Assembly (NCBI GenBank): GCA_946223375.1
Contig: CAMICU010000007.1
Span: 1 to 43,300 of the forward strand
From: an uncultured Stenotrophomonas sp.
Lineage (GTDB): Bacteria > Pseudomonadota > Gammaproteobacteria > Xanthomonadales > Xanthomonadaceae
Length of the DNA: 43,300 nucleotides
Direction: 5' to 3'
The position numbers were made by a program, and so were the translations under genes. Below, in pieces: positions 8,117 through 23,455 of the stretch. A model generated the notes under the pieces. The model worked only from the letters and a program-made list of their open reading frames with translations, searched no databases and had not been told where the DNA came from. The first letter of the stretch is position 1, and each line of letters opens with the position of its first letter.

Positions 8117-10177
8117 ATGTCCTCCCTTGCCACCGCCAGCCGTGAAGCCCTGAGTGAAGGGGGCGCGCTTGCGCGCCAGCTCGATGCGTTCGTGCCGCGC
8201 GCGGCGCAGCAGCGCCTGACCGCCGCCATCGCCGACACCTTCCAGCAACGCGACGTGCTGCTGGCCGAGGCCGGTACCGGTACCGGCAAGACCTTCGCCT
8301 ACCTGGTGCCGGCGCTGCTGTCCGGCTTGAAGACGATCGTCTCCACCGGCACCCGCGCGCTGCAGGACCAGCTCTATCACCGCGACCTGCCGCGCGTGCG
8401 CGCCGCGCTGGGCGTCGGCCATCGCGCCGCGCTGCTGAAGGGCCGGGCCAACTACCTGTGCCGTTACCGGCTCGACCAGGCGCGCGGCGAGCCGCGCTTC
8501 GCCTCGCCCGAGCAGGTGGCGCAGTTCCAGCGCATCGTGACCTGGAGCGGGCGCACCCGCCACGGCGACATCGCCGAGCTGGAAGGCCTGGCCGATGATT
8601 CGCCGCTGTTGCCGATGGTCACTTCCACGGTCGACAACTGCCTGGGCACGGACTGTCCCTTCTGGTCCGACTGCTTCGTCGTGCAGGCCCGGCAGCGGGC
8701 GCAGGAGGCCGATCTGGTGGTGGTCAACCATCACCTGCTGCTGGCCGACCTGGCGCTCAAGCAGGAAGGCTTCGGCGAGATCCTGCCCGGCGCGCAGGCC
8801 TTCGTCATCGACGAGGCGCACCAGCTGCCGGAACTGGCCGCCAACTTCTTCGGCGAGGGTTTCGGCATGCGCCCATGGCAGGAACTGGCCCGCGACTGCC
8901 TGGCCGAGTGCCGCAGCGTGGCCGGCGCGCAGGCCACGCTGCACATGCCGGTGGCGACGCTGGAGCTGGCGCTGCGGCAGCTGCGCGAGGCGATGGAGCC
9001 ACTGCCGGCGCGGGGTACCCGCTGGCGCGCGCTGGCCGTCCCCGACGTCGCCGACGGCTTCGATGCGGTGTCCAGCGCGTTGCTGCAGCTGCGCGATGCG
9101 CTGGCGCTGGTGCGCGAGACCTCGCCGGGGCTGGATGCCTGCCACGCGCGGGCGCAGGAGGGCGTCTCGCGGCTGGCCCGCTGGCTGGAGGACGGGCAGG
9201 AGAGTGGTGGCGATGACTGGGAGATCGACGACACGCCGGTCGAGGCCTCGCTGCTGCCCGACGCGCCGCAGCCGGTGTCCTGCTACTGGTACGAACTGAC
9301 GCCGCGGGGCTTCCGCTGCCAGCGCACGCCGATGGATGTGTCCGCGCCACTGCGCGAACACCGCCAGCGGTCGATGGCGGCGTGGGTGTTCACCTCGGCG
9401 ACGTTGACGGTCGATGGTGATTTCGAGCACCTGAGCCGGCGGCTCGGGCTGGATGATCCGGACACGCTGGTGCAGCCCAGCCCGTTCGATTGGCAGCGGC
9501 AGGCGCTGTGCTATCTGCCGCGGCAGCTGCCCGATCCGGCCGCGCGCGGCTTCGGCAGTGCCCTGATCACTGCGCTGAGGCCGGTACTGGAGGCATCGCA
9601 GGGGCGCGCCTTCCTGCTGTTCGCCTCGCACCGCGCGCTGCGCGAGGCCGCCGATGCCCTGCGTGGCGGGCCGTGGCCGCTGTTCGTGCAGGGCGAGGCG
9701 CCGCGCGCCAGCCTGCTGCAGCGCTTCCGCGAATCCGGCAACGGCGTGCTGCTGGGCTCGGCCAGCTTCCGTGAAGGGGTGGACGTGGCCGGCGACGCCC
9801 TGAGCGTGGTGGTGATCGACAAACTGCCGTTCGCCGCCCCCGACGACCCGGTGTTCGAGGCGCGCCTGGATGCGATCCGTCGCGAGGGCGGCAACCCGTT
9901 CCGCGACGAGCAGCTGCCGCAGGCGGTGATCGCACTCAAGCAGGGCGTGGGCCGGCTGATCCGCAGCGAGACCGACCGCGGCGTGCTGGTGCTGTGCGAC
10001 CCACGGCTGTTGTCGCGTGGCTATGGGCGGGTGTTCCTGGATTCGCTGCCGCCGTTCCGGCGTACCCGCGAGCTGGCCGATGTGCAGGCCTTCTTTGCGC
10101 GACAATGGGCGCCGGACGCCGACGGCGAGCCGCCGCCCGAGGCGGAACCGCCCGCGCCCCCGTTCTCCCTTCTCTGA
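8117..10177 (+). CDS. yoaA: ATP-dependent DNA helicase of the DinG/XPD family (YoaA-type, Fe-S)
   Basis: This superfamily 2 helicase of 686 residues unwinds DNA 5' to 3'; E. coli YoaA acts in replication-fork repair with the HolC clamp-loader subunit. Visible motifs are Walker A AEAGTGTGKT (50-59), motif Ia STGTRALQDQ, DEAH box (232-235), motif III-like TSATL, and motif VI QGVGRLIRSETDRG. Four cysteines (C115, C175, C180, C186) between motifs Ia and II have the spacing of the XPD-type 4Fe-4S cluster. The length fits YoaA and not the longer exonuclease-fused DinG forms. ATG 8117 lies 67 bp after the lipoprotein gene with no strong ribosome site, so a start slightly upstream cannot be excluded. 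tsaB follows after 10 bp and is probably co-transcribed. Confidence 0.92.
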   Translation: MSSLATASREALSEGGALARQLDAFVPRAAQQRLTAAIADTFQQRDVLLAEAGTGTGKTFAYLVPALLSGLKTIVSTGTRALQDQLYHRDLPRVRAALGVGHRAALLKGRANYLCRYRLDQARGEPRFASPEQVAQFQRIVTWSGRTRHGDIAELEGLADDSPLLPMVTSTVDNCLGTDCPFWSDCFVVQARQRAQEADLVVVNHHLLLADLALKQEGFGEILPGAQAFVIDEAHQLPELAANFFGEGFGMRPWQELARDCLAECRSVAGAQATLHMPVATLELALRQLREAMEPLPARGTRWRALAVPDVADGFDAVSSALLQLRDALALVRETSPGLDACHARAQEGVSRLARWLEDGQESGGDDWEIDDTPVEASLLPDAPQPVSCYWYELTPRGFRCQRTPMDVSAPLREHRQRSMAAWVFTSATLTVDGDFEHLSRRLGLDDPDTLVQPSPFDWQRQALCYLPRQLPDPAARGFGSALITALRPVLEASQGRAFLLFASHRALREAADALRGGPWPLFVQGEAPRASLLQRFRESGNGVLLGSASFREGVDVAGDALSVVVIDKLPFAAPDDPVFEARLDAIRREGGNPFRDEQLPQAVIALKQGVGRLIRSETDRGVLVLCDPRLLSRGYGRVFLDSLPPFRRTRELADVQAFFARQWAPDADGEPPPEAEPPAPPFSLL

Positions 10178-10187
10178 TTGCCCTGCC

Positions 10188-10898
10188 ATGAAGCTGCTTG
10201 CCTTTGAAACCGCCACCGAAGCCTGTTCCGTCGCCCTGTATGTGGATGGGCAGGTATTGGAGCGGTTCGAGATCGCGCCGCGCCGGCATGCCGAGCTGAG
10301 CCTGCCGTGGGCCGAGCAGTTGCTGGCCGAGGCCGGGATCAGCCGGTCGCAGCTGGACGGCATCGCGCTGAGTCGCGGCCCGGGCGCGTTCACCGGCGTA
10401 CGCCTGGCGATCGCCATTGCCCAGGGCATCGCGCTGGCGCTGGACCGGCCGCTGCTGCCGGTGTCCACGCTGCAGGTACTGGCGCTGCGCGCGCCGGAGT
10501 CGGCAGCGCAGGTGCTGGCCAGCATCGATGCGCGGATGGGCGAGGTGTATGCCGCCCGCTTCGTGCGCGATGGCGACGGCGCGCTGGAACTGCAGGGCAG
10601 CGAGGCGGTGATCGCGCCGGAGGCGCTGCAGCTGCCGGAGGAGGCCGCGGCCTGGGCCGGTGTCGGCACCGGTTTCGCCGCCGTGGACGGAATGCTGGCC
10701 GATCGCCTGCAGGGGCGCCTGTCGTGGCTGGATGCAGCGGCCTTGCCGCATGCCGCGGACGTGCTGAAGATCGCCGTGCCGATGCTGCGCCGGGGCGGCG
10801 GGATCGCGCCGGAGCTGGTGCAGCCGGCCTATCTGCGTGACAACGTCGCGCTGACCCTGATCGAACAGCAGGCCCTGCGCGCCGCCAAGGGCGGCTGA
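10188..10898 (+). CDS. tsaB: TsaB, tRNA threonylcarbamoyladenosine biosynthesis protein
   Basis: TsaB is an inactive paralogue of the Kae1/TsaD fold that joins TsaD and TsaE to make the universal t6A37 modification of ANN-decoding tRNAs in the cytoplasm. The 236-residue protein opens with the ASKHA nucleotide-fold strand KLLAFETATEACSVAL and has the family motif GPGAFTGVR (64-72) followed by AIAIAQGIALAL. Length and motif placement match the family. The start ATG lies 10 bp after the helicase stop. The CDS is convergent with the TonB-like gene, with a 50-bp GC-rich gap in between that holds a palindrome but no T-run. Confidence 0.95.
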   Translation: MKLLAFETATEACSVALYVDGQVLERFEIAPRRHAELSLPWAEQLLAEAGISRSQLDGIALSRGPGAFTGVRLAIAIAQGIALALDRPLLPVSTLQVLALRAPESAAQVLASIDARMGEVYAARFVRDGDGALELQGSEAVIAPEALQLPEEAAAWAGVGTGFAAVDGMLADRLQGRLSWLDAAALPHAADVLKIAVPMLRRGGGIAPELVQPAYLRDNVALTLIEQQALRAAKGG

Positions 10899-10948
10899 GC
10901 GCACGCACCGCGCAGGCCCCGTCACCGCCGCGGCGCCGCGGCCGGGCG

Positions 10949-11839
10949 TCAGCGATCGTCGCGCAGTTCGCCGCCGGGCAGGAACACCCAGGTGCGGGTC
11001 ACCTGCAGGATGTCGATGTCGTCGCTGGTCTTGGGCAGGGCGGGGAACGGCTGGGCCAGTTCCACCACCCGCAGCGCGGTGGCATCGAGCAGCGGCACGC
11101 CGCTGCTGCGCAGCACCCGGCTGCTCTCCACGCTGCCGTCGCGGCGCACGCCGACGGTGATCACCACCTGCCCGCCGAGACGGCGCTGGCGCGCCTCGTC
11201 GGGGTAGTTCAGGTTGCCCACGCGCTCGGCCCGGTCGACCCAGGCGCGCAGGTAGTTGGCGTAGGCGTACTCCCGCGTGCTGGCCGAGACGAACTTGCGG
11301 TTCGGCCGCTTGGCGTACTGCTCCGAGCGCAGGTGGACCTCGGCGGCCAGGCGCGCCATCTCCGCGTCGCGCTGCTCGCGCGCGGTCATCCGCGCATTGG
11401 CATCGGGGTGTTCCGGGAGCGGCTGTGACTGCGCGACCGGCGCCTGCTCCTGGCCATGGCTGCTGGTCACCACGCGGGCCTCGGGCGGTGGCGGCTGGGC
11501 TGCCGCCTGGTGCTGCAGCGGTACCGGTGCCAATCCGTCCTGTGCCTGCGGCACGATCCCGGCCTGGCTGTCGCGCGGGCGCTGCGCCTGGTCGTGGTCG
11601 CCGCCGCCCTGCTGGTTGGCCTGGGCCAGGAAGTCGGCCTGCTTGGGCGTCAGCGGCGTGCTGGTCTGGCTGAAGATCACATCCAGCGTCGGCACCAGCG
11701 GTGCGTTGTCGCTGACCGCGAAGCCCACGCCCAGGATCAGCAGCCCATGCACGAGCACGGACAGCACCAGCGTGGCGCTCAGGCGCTGCTGTTCGGTGAC
11801 GCGCGGCGAGGAGGCCAGGGCAGCAGGCGTGGCGCTCAT
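10949..11839 (-). CDS. TonB-family energy-transducer-like protein
   Basis: The 296-residue protein has a cytoplasmic N-terminus, one membrane anchor (residues about 22-42, ATLVLSVLVHGLLILGVGFA, with the His that is typical of TonB anchors), a long glutamine/proline-rich periplasmic linker (about 75-150) and a C-terminal TonB_C fold (about 205-296, containing GQVVITVGVRRDGSVESSRV and LRSSGVPLLD). TonB proteins pass proton-motive energy from ExbBD to outer-membrane receptors. No exbB or exbD is adjacent, so this is probably an accessory TonB-like protein and its partner is unknown. The start ATG overlaps the gshB stop (ATGA), so it is translationally coupled to gshB. This gshB-TonB pairing is one I associate with pseudomonads and xanthomonads. 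Confidence 0.88.
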   Translation of the reverse strand: MSATPAALASSPRVTEQQRLSATLVLSVLVHGLLILGVGFAVSDNAPLVPTLDVIFSQTSTPLTPKQADFLAQANQQGGGDHDQAQRPRDSQAGIVPQAQDGLAPVPLQHQAAAQPPPPEARVVTSSHGQEQAPVAQSQPLPEHPDANARMTAREQRDAEMARLAAEVHLRSEQYAKRPNRKFVSASTREYAYANYLRAWVDRAERVGNLNYPDEARQRRLGGQVVITVGVRRDGSVESSRVLRSSGVPLLDATALRVVELAQPFPALPKTSDDIDILQVTRTWVFLPGGELRDDR

Positions 11840-12786
11840 TGCGTGAGGCTGGCCTCGATGGCGTCGAACAGCTGGCCGGCGATGTTCAGGCCGAACTGCG
11901 CGTCGAGCTCGCGCACGCAGGTGGGGCTGGTGACGTTCACTTCGGTCAGGTAGTCGCCGATCACGTCCAGGCCGACGAAGCGCATGCCGCGGCGCTTCAT
12001 CTCCGGGCCGACCTGGCTGGCGATCCAGCGGTCGCGCTCGCTCAGCGGGCGGCCTTCGCCGCGGCCGCCGGCGGCGAGGTTGCCGCGGAACTCGTCGCCC
12101 TGCGGGATGCGCGCCAGCGCATAGTCGACAGGCACGCCGTCGATCAGCAGGATGCGCTTGTCGCCGGCGCTGATGTCCGGGATGAAACGTTGCGCCAGGG
12201 CCAGGTGGCGGCCACCGTCGGTCAGCGTTTCCAGGATCACGTTCAGGTTCGGGTCGCCGGTGCCGCTGCGGAAGATCGAGCGCCCGCCCATGCCGTCCAG
12301 CGGCTTGAGCACCGCCTGGCGGTGCTCGTGCACGAATGCCTTGAGCTCGGCCGGGGCGCGGCTGACCAGGGTCGGCGGGCAGCACTGCGGGAACAGCAGC
12401 GCGGCCAGCTTCTCGTTGAAGTCGCGTAGGCCCTGCGGGTCGTTGACGATCATCGCGCCGGCGCCCTGGGCGACGCTGAGCACGTGGGTGTCGTACAGGT
12501 ACTCCGAGTCGAACGGCGGGTCCTTGCGCATCAGCACCACCTGGCCCGGGCCGAACGCCAGCGGCGCGAACGCGCCCAGGGTGAACCAGTCGGCCTTGTC
12601 GTCACGGACCTGCAGCGGGGCCACCTGGGCCATGGCCGTGCCGCCGTGCAGGGACAGGCCGCCGGGGCGCACGTAATGCAGCCGATGGCCACGGCGCTGG
12701 GCTTCCAGCAGCATGGCGAAGGTGGTGTCCTTGGCGATCTTGATCTGGGCGATGGGGTCCATCACCACAACTACGTCTAGAAGCAT
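11836..12786 (-). CDS. gshB: Glutathione synthetase
   Basis: GshB joins gamma-glutamylcysteine and glycine with ATP to give glutathione, the second step of the pathway. At 316 residues it has the length of the E. coli enzyme. It keeps VVMDPIAQIKIAKDTTFAML at the N-terminus, MRKDPPFD (86-93), the ATP-grasp glycine-rich loop KPLDGMGG (161-168), DGVPVDYALARIPQGDEFRGNLAAGG and the metal-binding VNVTSPTC near the end. The ATG at 12786 gives the expected beginning. It is divergent from pilG across a 237-bp intergenic region and is translationally coupled to the TonB-like gene. Confidence 0.97.
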   Translation of the reverse strand: MLLDVVVVMDPIAQIKIAKDTTFAMLLEAQRRGHRLHYVRPGGLSLHGGTAMAQVAPLQVRDDKADWFTLGAFAPLAFGPGQVVLMRKDPPFDSEYLYDTHVLSVAQGAGAMIVNDPQGLRDFNEKLAALLFPQCCPPTLVSRAPAELKAFVHEHRQAVLKPLDGMGGRSIFRSGTGDPNLNVILETLTDGGRHLALAQRFIPDISAGDKRILLIDGVPVDYALARIPQGDEFRGNLAAGGRGEGRPLSERDRWIASQVGPEMKRRGMRFVGLDVIGDYLTEVNVTSPTCVRELDAQFGLNIAGQLFDAIEASLTQ

Positions 12787-12937
12787 GGCCGCAATCCGTC
12801 GAATCAGGCAGCGATGTTAGCGGTTCACGCCGGGGGCGCCCAGCGCGGCCGGCGCAGTGGCAGGCTGAATGGAGATGCGCCGGAGTGTGAGCCAACGCAC
12901 ATTGGCGGGCGATCCGGCCGGATCTCATGGATGTTGC

Positions 12938-12968
12938 TTGACAGTTCGCGGCCAGACTGGGATATAGA
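12938..12968 (+). promoter_or_regulatory. Sigma-70-type promoter for the pil-chp operon
   Basis: A perfect -35 TTGACA (12938-12943) is followed by a TA-rich -10 region GATATAGAT (12961-12969). GATATA gives a 17-bp spacer and TATAGA a 19-bp spacer. The site lies about 55-85 bp before pilG within the 237-bp gap, which otherwise holds only the region upstream of gshB. It is the clearest -35 in the first 30 kb. Confidence 0.6.
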
Positions 12969-13023
12969 TGCGCTTTCACGGCAGCTTCGCGTTCGATGCG
13001 GGCCGCGTGTTCGGGGATTAGAA

Positions 13024-13425
13024 ATGGTTGAAGACATGGCTGCGGGTGGGGAACTCGCAGGTTTGAAGGTGATGGTCATCGACGACTCGAAGACCATCCG
13101 GCGCACCGCTGAGACACTGCTCAAGCGCGAAGGCTGCGAGGTCGTGACCGCGACCGACGGTTTCGAGGCCCTGGCCAAGATCGCCGACCAGCAACCGCAG
13201 ATCATCTTCGTGGACATCATGATGCCGCGCCTGGATGGTTATCAGACCTGCGCGCTGATCAAGGGCAACCAGCTGTTCAAGTCCACGCCGGTGATCATGC
13301 TGTCCTCGAAGGATGGTCTGTTCGACAAGGCTCGCGGCCGCATCGTCGGTTCCGAGCAGTACCTGACCAAGCCATTCACCCGCGACGAACTACTGGGCGC
13401 CATCCGCACATACGTCAACGCCTGA
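13024..13425 (+). CDS. pilG: PilG, CheY-like response regulator of twitching motility
   Basis: This single-domain receiver of about 133 residues is phosphorylated by ChpA and promotes pilus extension in type IV pilus systems. It has the acidic pocket IDDSKT, phosphoacceptor D64 in IIFVDIMMP, the conserved Ser in MLSSKDG and the Lys of YLTKPFT. The whole sequence looks like the highly conserved PilG of xanthomonads. Two starts are possible: ATG 13024 preceded by GGGGA eight bases upstream, or ATG 13036 (four residues shorter). I keep the first. The promoter is at 12938-12968, and pilH begins 17 bp downstream. There is no DNA-binding output domain. Confidence 0.95.
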   Translation: MVEDMAAGGELAGLKVMVIDDSKTIRRTAETLLKREGCEVVTATDGFEALAKIADQQPQIIFVDIMMPRLDGYQTCALIKGNQLFKSTPVIMLSSKDGLFDKARGRIVGSEQYLTKPFTRDELLGAIRTYVNA

Positions 13426-13442
13426 CCAGGGGGTAAGGCACA

Positions 13443-13805
13443 ATGGCTCGAATCTTGTTGATCGAGGACTCACCGACCGACCGGGCGGTGTTTACGCAAT
13501 GGCTGGTCAAGGCCGGCCACGAGGTGCTGGCGGCCGACAACGCCGAGGAAGGCCTGCAGATCGCCCGCGACCAGGGTCCGCAGCTGGTGCTGATGGACGT
13601 GGTGCTGCCGGGCATGAGTGGCTTCCAGGCCACCCGCGCGATGTCGCGTGACGAGGCCACCCGCGACATCCCGGTGCTGATCGTCAGCACCAAGGGCATG
13701 GAGACGGACAAGGCCTGGGGCATGCGCCAGGGCGCGACCGATTACATCGTCAAACCGCCGCGAGAAGAGGACCTGATCGCGCGGATCAACAAACTGGTGG
13801 GTTGA
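13443..13805 (+). CDS. pilH: PilH, CheY-like response regulator
   Basis: PilH is the second stand-alone receiver of the Chp system. In Pseudomonas it opposes PilG, favouring retraction or draining phosphate from ChpA. The 120-residue protein shows IEDSPTDR, phosphoacceptor D52 in LVLMDVVLPGMSG, VSTKGMETD and the conserved Lys of YIVKPPREEDL. A GGGGGTAAGG ribosome site precedes the ATG. Its stop overlaps the pilI start by one base (TGATG), so translation of the two is coupled. Confidence 0.95.
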   Translation: MARILLIEDSPTDRAVFTQWLVKAGHEVLAADNAEEGLQIARDQGPQLVLMDVVLPGMSGFQATRAMSRDEATRDIPVLIVSTKGMETDKAWGMRQGATDYIVKPPREEDLIARINKLVG

Positions 13806-14335
13806 TGCGCTCTCCCTTCGACATCCTTGAAGCTTACGAACGGCGCAGCCTTGCGCATGCGGTGCAGCTGCCGGAGCGGCGCTTCTCGCAGGATGTCTGG
13901 CGTGGCGTGGGTTACCGCGTCGGCAGCCGCCACCTGGTGTCGGATTTCCGCGAAGTGGTGGAAATCGTGCCGATGCCGCCGGTCACCCCGGTACCCGGCG
14001 CGCAGCCGTGGCTGCTGGGCGTGGGCAACCTGCGCGGCAACCTGTTCCCGGTGGTCGACCTGAAGTACTTCCTGGAAGGCACGCGCACCGTGCAGCAGGA
14101 AGGCCAGCGCGTGCTGATCATGCGCCAGGCGGGTGGCGACGTCGCGCTGACCATCGATGAACTGTTCGGCCAGCGCAGCTTCGAACTGGACCAGCAGATC
14201 GCGGCCGGCACGCTGGCCGAAGGACGTTACGGCCACTTCGTCGATCGCGCCTTCCACGCCGACGGCCACGACTGGGGCGTGTTCTCGCTCTCGCTGCTGT
14301 CGCGTACCCCTGAATTCCGGCAAGCCGCGGCCTGA
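13805..14335 (+). CDS. pilI: PilI, CheW-like adaptor of the Chp system
   Basis: PilI links the receptor PilJ to the kinase ChpA. The 176-residue protein is a single CheW-like domain, with WLLGVGNLRGNLFPVVDL matching the conserved strand pair of CheW and DELFGQRSFE later on. I start at ATG 13805, which overlaps the pilH stop as TGATG. The TTG just upstream gives only one extra residue and is less likely. pilJ starts 41 bp downstream. Confidence 0.94.
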   Translation: MRSPFDILEAYERRSLAHAVQLPERRFSQDVWRGVGYRVGSRHLVSDFREVVEIVPMPPVTPVPGAQPWLLGVGNLRGNLFPVVDLKYFLEGTRTVQQEGQRVLIMRQAGGDVALTIDELFGQRSFELDQQIAAGTLAEGRYGHFVDRAFHADGHDWGVFSLSLLSRTPEFRQAAA

Positions 14336-14376
14336 GGCCGGGCATCGCCCCCTGCATTGAAGATCGAGGTTGAACG

Positions 14377-16413
14377 ATGAGTACTGCTTCGGACGCCACC
14401 AAGACCGGCAAGCTGCGGCTGGGCGGCAGCAACCTCTGGTTGTTCCTGCTGCTGGCATCGATGATCCTGTTCGGCGTCAACACCGGCGTCGCCACCTGGC
14501 AGGGCAGTCGCCTGGCCGATGCCGGCTCCAAGGCGGCCGACCTGCAGGTGCTGTCACAGCAGCTGGCCAACCAGGGCCGTGATGCGGTGGGCGGCAACGC
14601 GCAGGCGTTCACCGCCTTCAAGGCCACCCGCAACGCGATCGAACAGAACGTGTCGACCCTGCAGGGGCGCTACGGCAAGGAACCGGGCGTGTCCGGTGCG
14701 ATCGCCACCCTGGCCGAGACCTGGGCGCCGCTGGGCAAGCAGGCCGGGCAGCTGGTTGCCAGTGAACCGGCGGTGCTGGCGCTGGCCGGCAATGCCAACA
14801 ACTTCACCGGCGCGGTGCCGGGCCTGCAGGCCCAGCTGAACGAGCTGGTGCGCGCGATGTCCGCCTCGGGCGCGCCGTCGTCGCAGGTGTACAGCGCACT
14901 GCAGCAGGTCGTGGTGGCCGGTTCGATGGCCCGCCGCGTGACCGAAATGCGTGCCGGTGGCAGCGCCGCTGCCACCTCGGGCGATGCACTGGCACGCGAC
15001 ATCACCGTGTTCTCGCAGGTGCTCGACGGCCTGCGCAACGGCAACGAGGAACTGGGCATCACCGCCGTGCGCGGTGCCGCCGCCGTGGCCGCGCTGGAGC
15101 AGTCGCAGCAGAAGTGGGAAGCAATGAAGCAGGACGCCGATGCGATCCTGGCCAGCTCGCGCCAGCTGTTCGCCGCCCAGTCCGCCGCCACCGCGCTGGG
15201 CCAGGGTTCGGCGCACATGCTGGACGACAGCCGCAAGCTGTTCGAGGCGTTCTCCTCGTTCGGCTCGGTGTCCGATACCCGCCTGTTCCCGAACTTCTGG
15301 ATCGGCGTGGTCTCCGGTGCGCTGTCGCTGATCGCGATCATCGGCTTCGTCTCCACCAACGTGCGCAGCCGCTCGCGCGAGCAGGAACTGCGCTACCAGA
15401 CACAGGTGGAATTCAACAGCCGCAACCAGCAGGCGATCATGCGGTTGCTGGACGAAATCTCCTCGCTGGGTGAGGGCGACCTGACCGTGAAGGCCTCGGT
15501 GACCGAGGACATGACCGGCGCCATCGCCGACGCGATCAACTACGCGGTGGACGAGCTGCGCCACCTGGTGACCACCATCAACGACACCTCGGCCAAGGTC
15601 GCGCTGTCCACCCAGGAAACCCAGGCCACCGCCATGCAGCTGGCAGAGGCGGCGGGCCATCAGGCCAACCAGATCACCTCGGCCTCGGACCGCATCGGTG
15701 AAATCGCGGCGAGCATCGAACAGGTGTCGCGCAACTCGGCCGAGTCGGCCGACGTGGCACAGCGCTCGGTGGTGATCGCTGCCGAAGGTGCCGGCGTGGT
15801 GCGCGAGACCATCCAGGGCATGGACCAGATCCGTGACCAGATCCAGGAAACCTCCAAGCGCATCAAGCGCCTGGGCGAGTCGTCGCAGGAAATCGGCTCG
15901 ATCGTGGAACTGATCAACGACATTTCCGAGCAGACCAACATCCTGGCATTGAACGCGGCGGTGCAGGCGGCTTCGGCCGGTGAAGCGGGCCGCGGTTTCG
16001 CGGTCGTGGCCGACGAAGTGCAGCGCCTGGCAGAACGCACTTCGGGCGCAACCCGACGCATCGAGAACCTGGTCCAGGCCATTCAGGCCGATACCAACGA
16101 AGCGGTCACCTCGATGGAACAGACCACCGCCGAAGTGGTGTCCGGTGCACGCCTGGCCGAGGACGCCGGCACCGCACTGACCGAAATCGAGCGCGTGTCC
16201 AATGCACTGAACACCCTCATCAAGAACATCTCCATCGCCGCCCAGCAGCAGTCGGCTGCGGCCTCGGACATCACCCGCACCATGGGCGTGATCCGGCAGA
16301 TCACCGGCCAGACCTCGCAGGGTGCCGGGCAGACCGCCGAATCGATCGGTCACCTCGCGCAGCTGGCGGCCGACCTGCGTCGTTCGGTCGCCGACTTCAA
16401 GCTGCCGGCGTGA
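14377..16413 (+). CDS. pilJ: PilJ, methyl-accepting chemotaxis-like receptor for twitching motility
   Basis: PilJ is the membrane receptor that feeds the ChpA kinase, probably reporting on surface contact or pilus state. The 678-residue protein has a first membrane span (about residues 20-36, LWLFLLLASMILFGVNT), a large helical periplasmic domain with PilJ-type repeats, a second span (about 307-327), a HAMP-like linker and a cytoplasmic signalling domain. The hairpin tip (about 518-555) contains EQTNILALNAAVQAAS and GRGFAVVADEVQRLAERT. There is no C-terminal pentapeptide tether of the NWETF type. GAGG (14366-14369) is the ribosome site. Whether the glutamate pairs still serve as methylation sites is doubtful, since no methyltransferase gene lies in this cluster. 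Confidence 0.95.
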   Translation: MSTASDATKTGKLRLGGSNLWLFLLLASMILFGVNTGVATWQGSRLADAGSKAADLQVLSQQLANQGRDAVGGNAQAFTAFKATRNAIEQNVSTLQGRYGKEPGVSGAIATLAETWAPLGKQAGQLVASEPAVLALAGNANNFTGAVPGLQAQLNELVRAMSASGAPSSQVYSALQQVVVAGSMARRVTEMRAGGSAAATSGDALARDITVFSQVLDGLRNGNEELGITAVRGAAAVAALEQSQQKWEAMKQDADAILASSRQLFAAQSAATALGQGSAHMLDDSRKLFEAFSSFGSVSDTRLFPNFWIGVVSGALSLIAIIGFVSTNVRSRSREQELRYQTQVEFNSRNQQAIMRLLDEISSLGEGDLTVKASVTEDMTGAIADAINYAVDELRHLVTTINDTSAKVALSTQETQATAMQLAEAAGHQANQITSASDRIGEIAASIEQVSRNSAESADVAQRSVVIAAEGAGVVRETIQGMDQIRDQIQETSKRIKRLGESSQEIGSIVELINDISEQTNILALNAAVQAASAGEAGRGFAVVADEVQRLAERTSGATRRIENLVQAIQADTNEAVTSMEQTTAEVVSGARLAEDAGTALTEIERVSNALNTLIKNISIAAQQQSAAASDITRTMGVIRQITGQTSQGAGQTAESIGHLAQLAADLRRSVADFKLPA

Positions 16414-16445
16414 CGCGGGCAGGGCGGCGAGCAAGGAACCAGTCG

Positions 16446-16513
16446 ATGAAGCATTTCCATTCCCCACGCCAGAACTCGCGCGGCTTCCGCGCGGCGGCGA
16501 ACGGAGCGCGTCC

Positions 16514-16517
<4 letters not shown>
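16446..16517 (+). CDS. Possible 23-codon leader peptide overlapping chpA
   Basis: Between pilJ and chpA, ATG 16446 opens a 23-codon frame that starts MKHFHSPRQN and ends NGARP. Its stop TGA overlaps the chpA start as ATGA. AAGGA at 16433-16437 lies at a good distance upstream, so it could be translated. The peptide is basic, has no signal sequence and I recognise no family. Its likely role, if real, is to couple translation of chpA to ribosomes arriving from pilJ. This is an inference from spacing and overlap only. Confidence 0.35.

Positions 16518-23441
<6,924 letters not shown>

Positions 23442-23455
<14 letters not shown>

Noticed and set aside
8036..10669. 877-codon minus-strand frame over the helicase and tsaB
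   Set aside because: Shadow of two well-supported plus-strand genes, with no recognisable motif.
10899..10948. Terminator between tsaB and the TonB-like gene
   Set aside because: A GC-rich palindrome is present but without a T-run on either strand, so it is not supported as a terminator.
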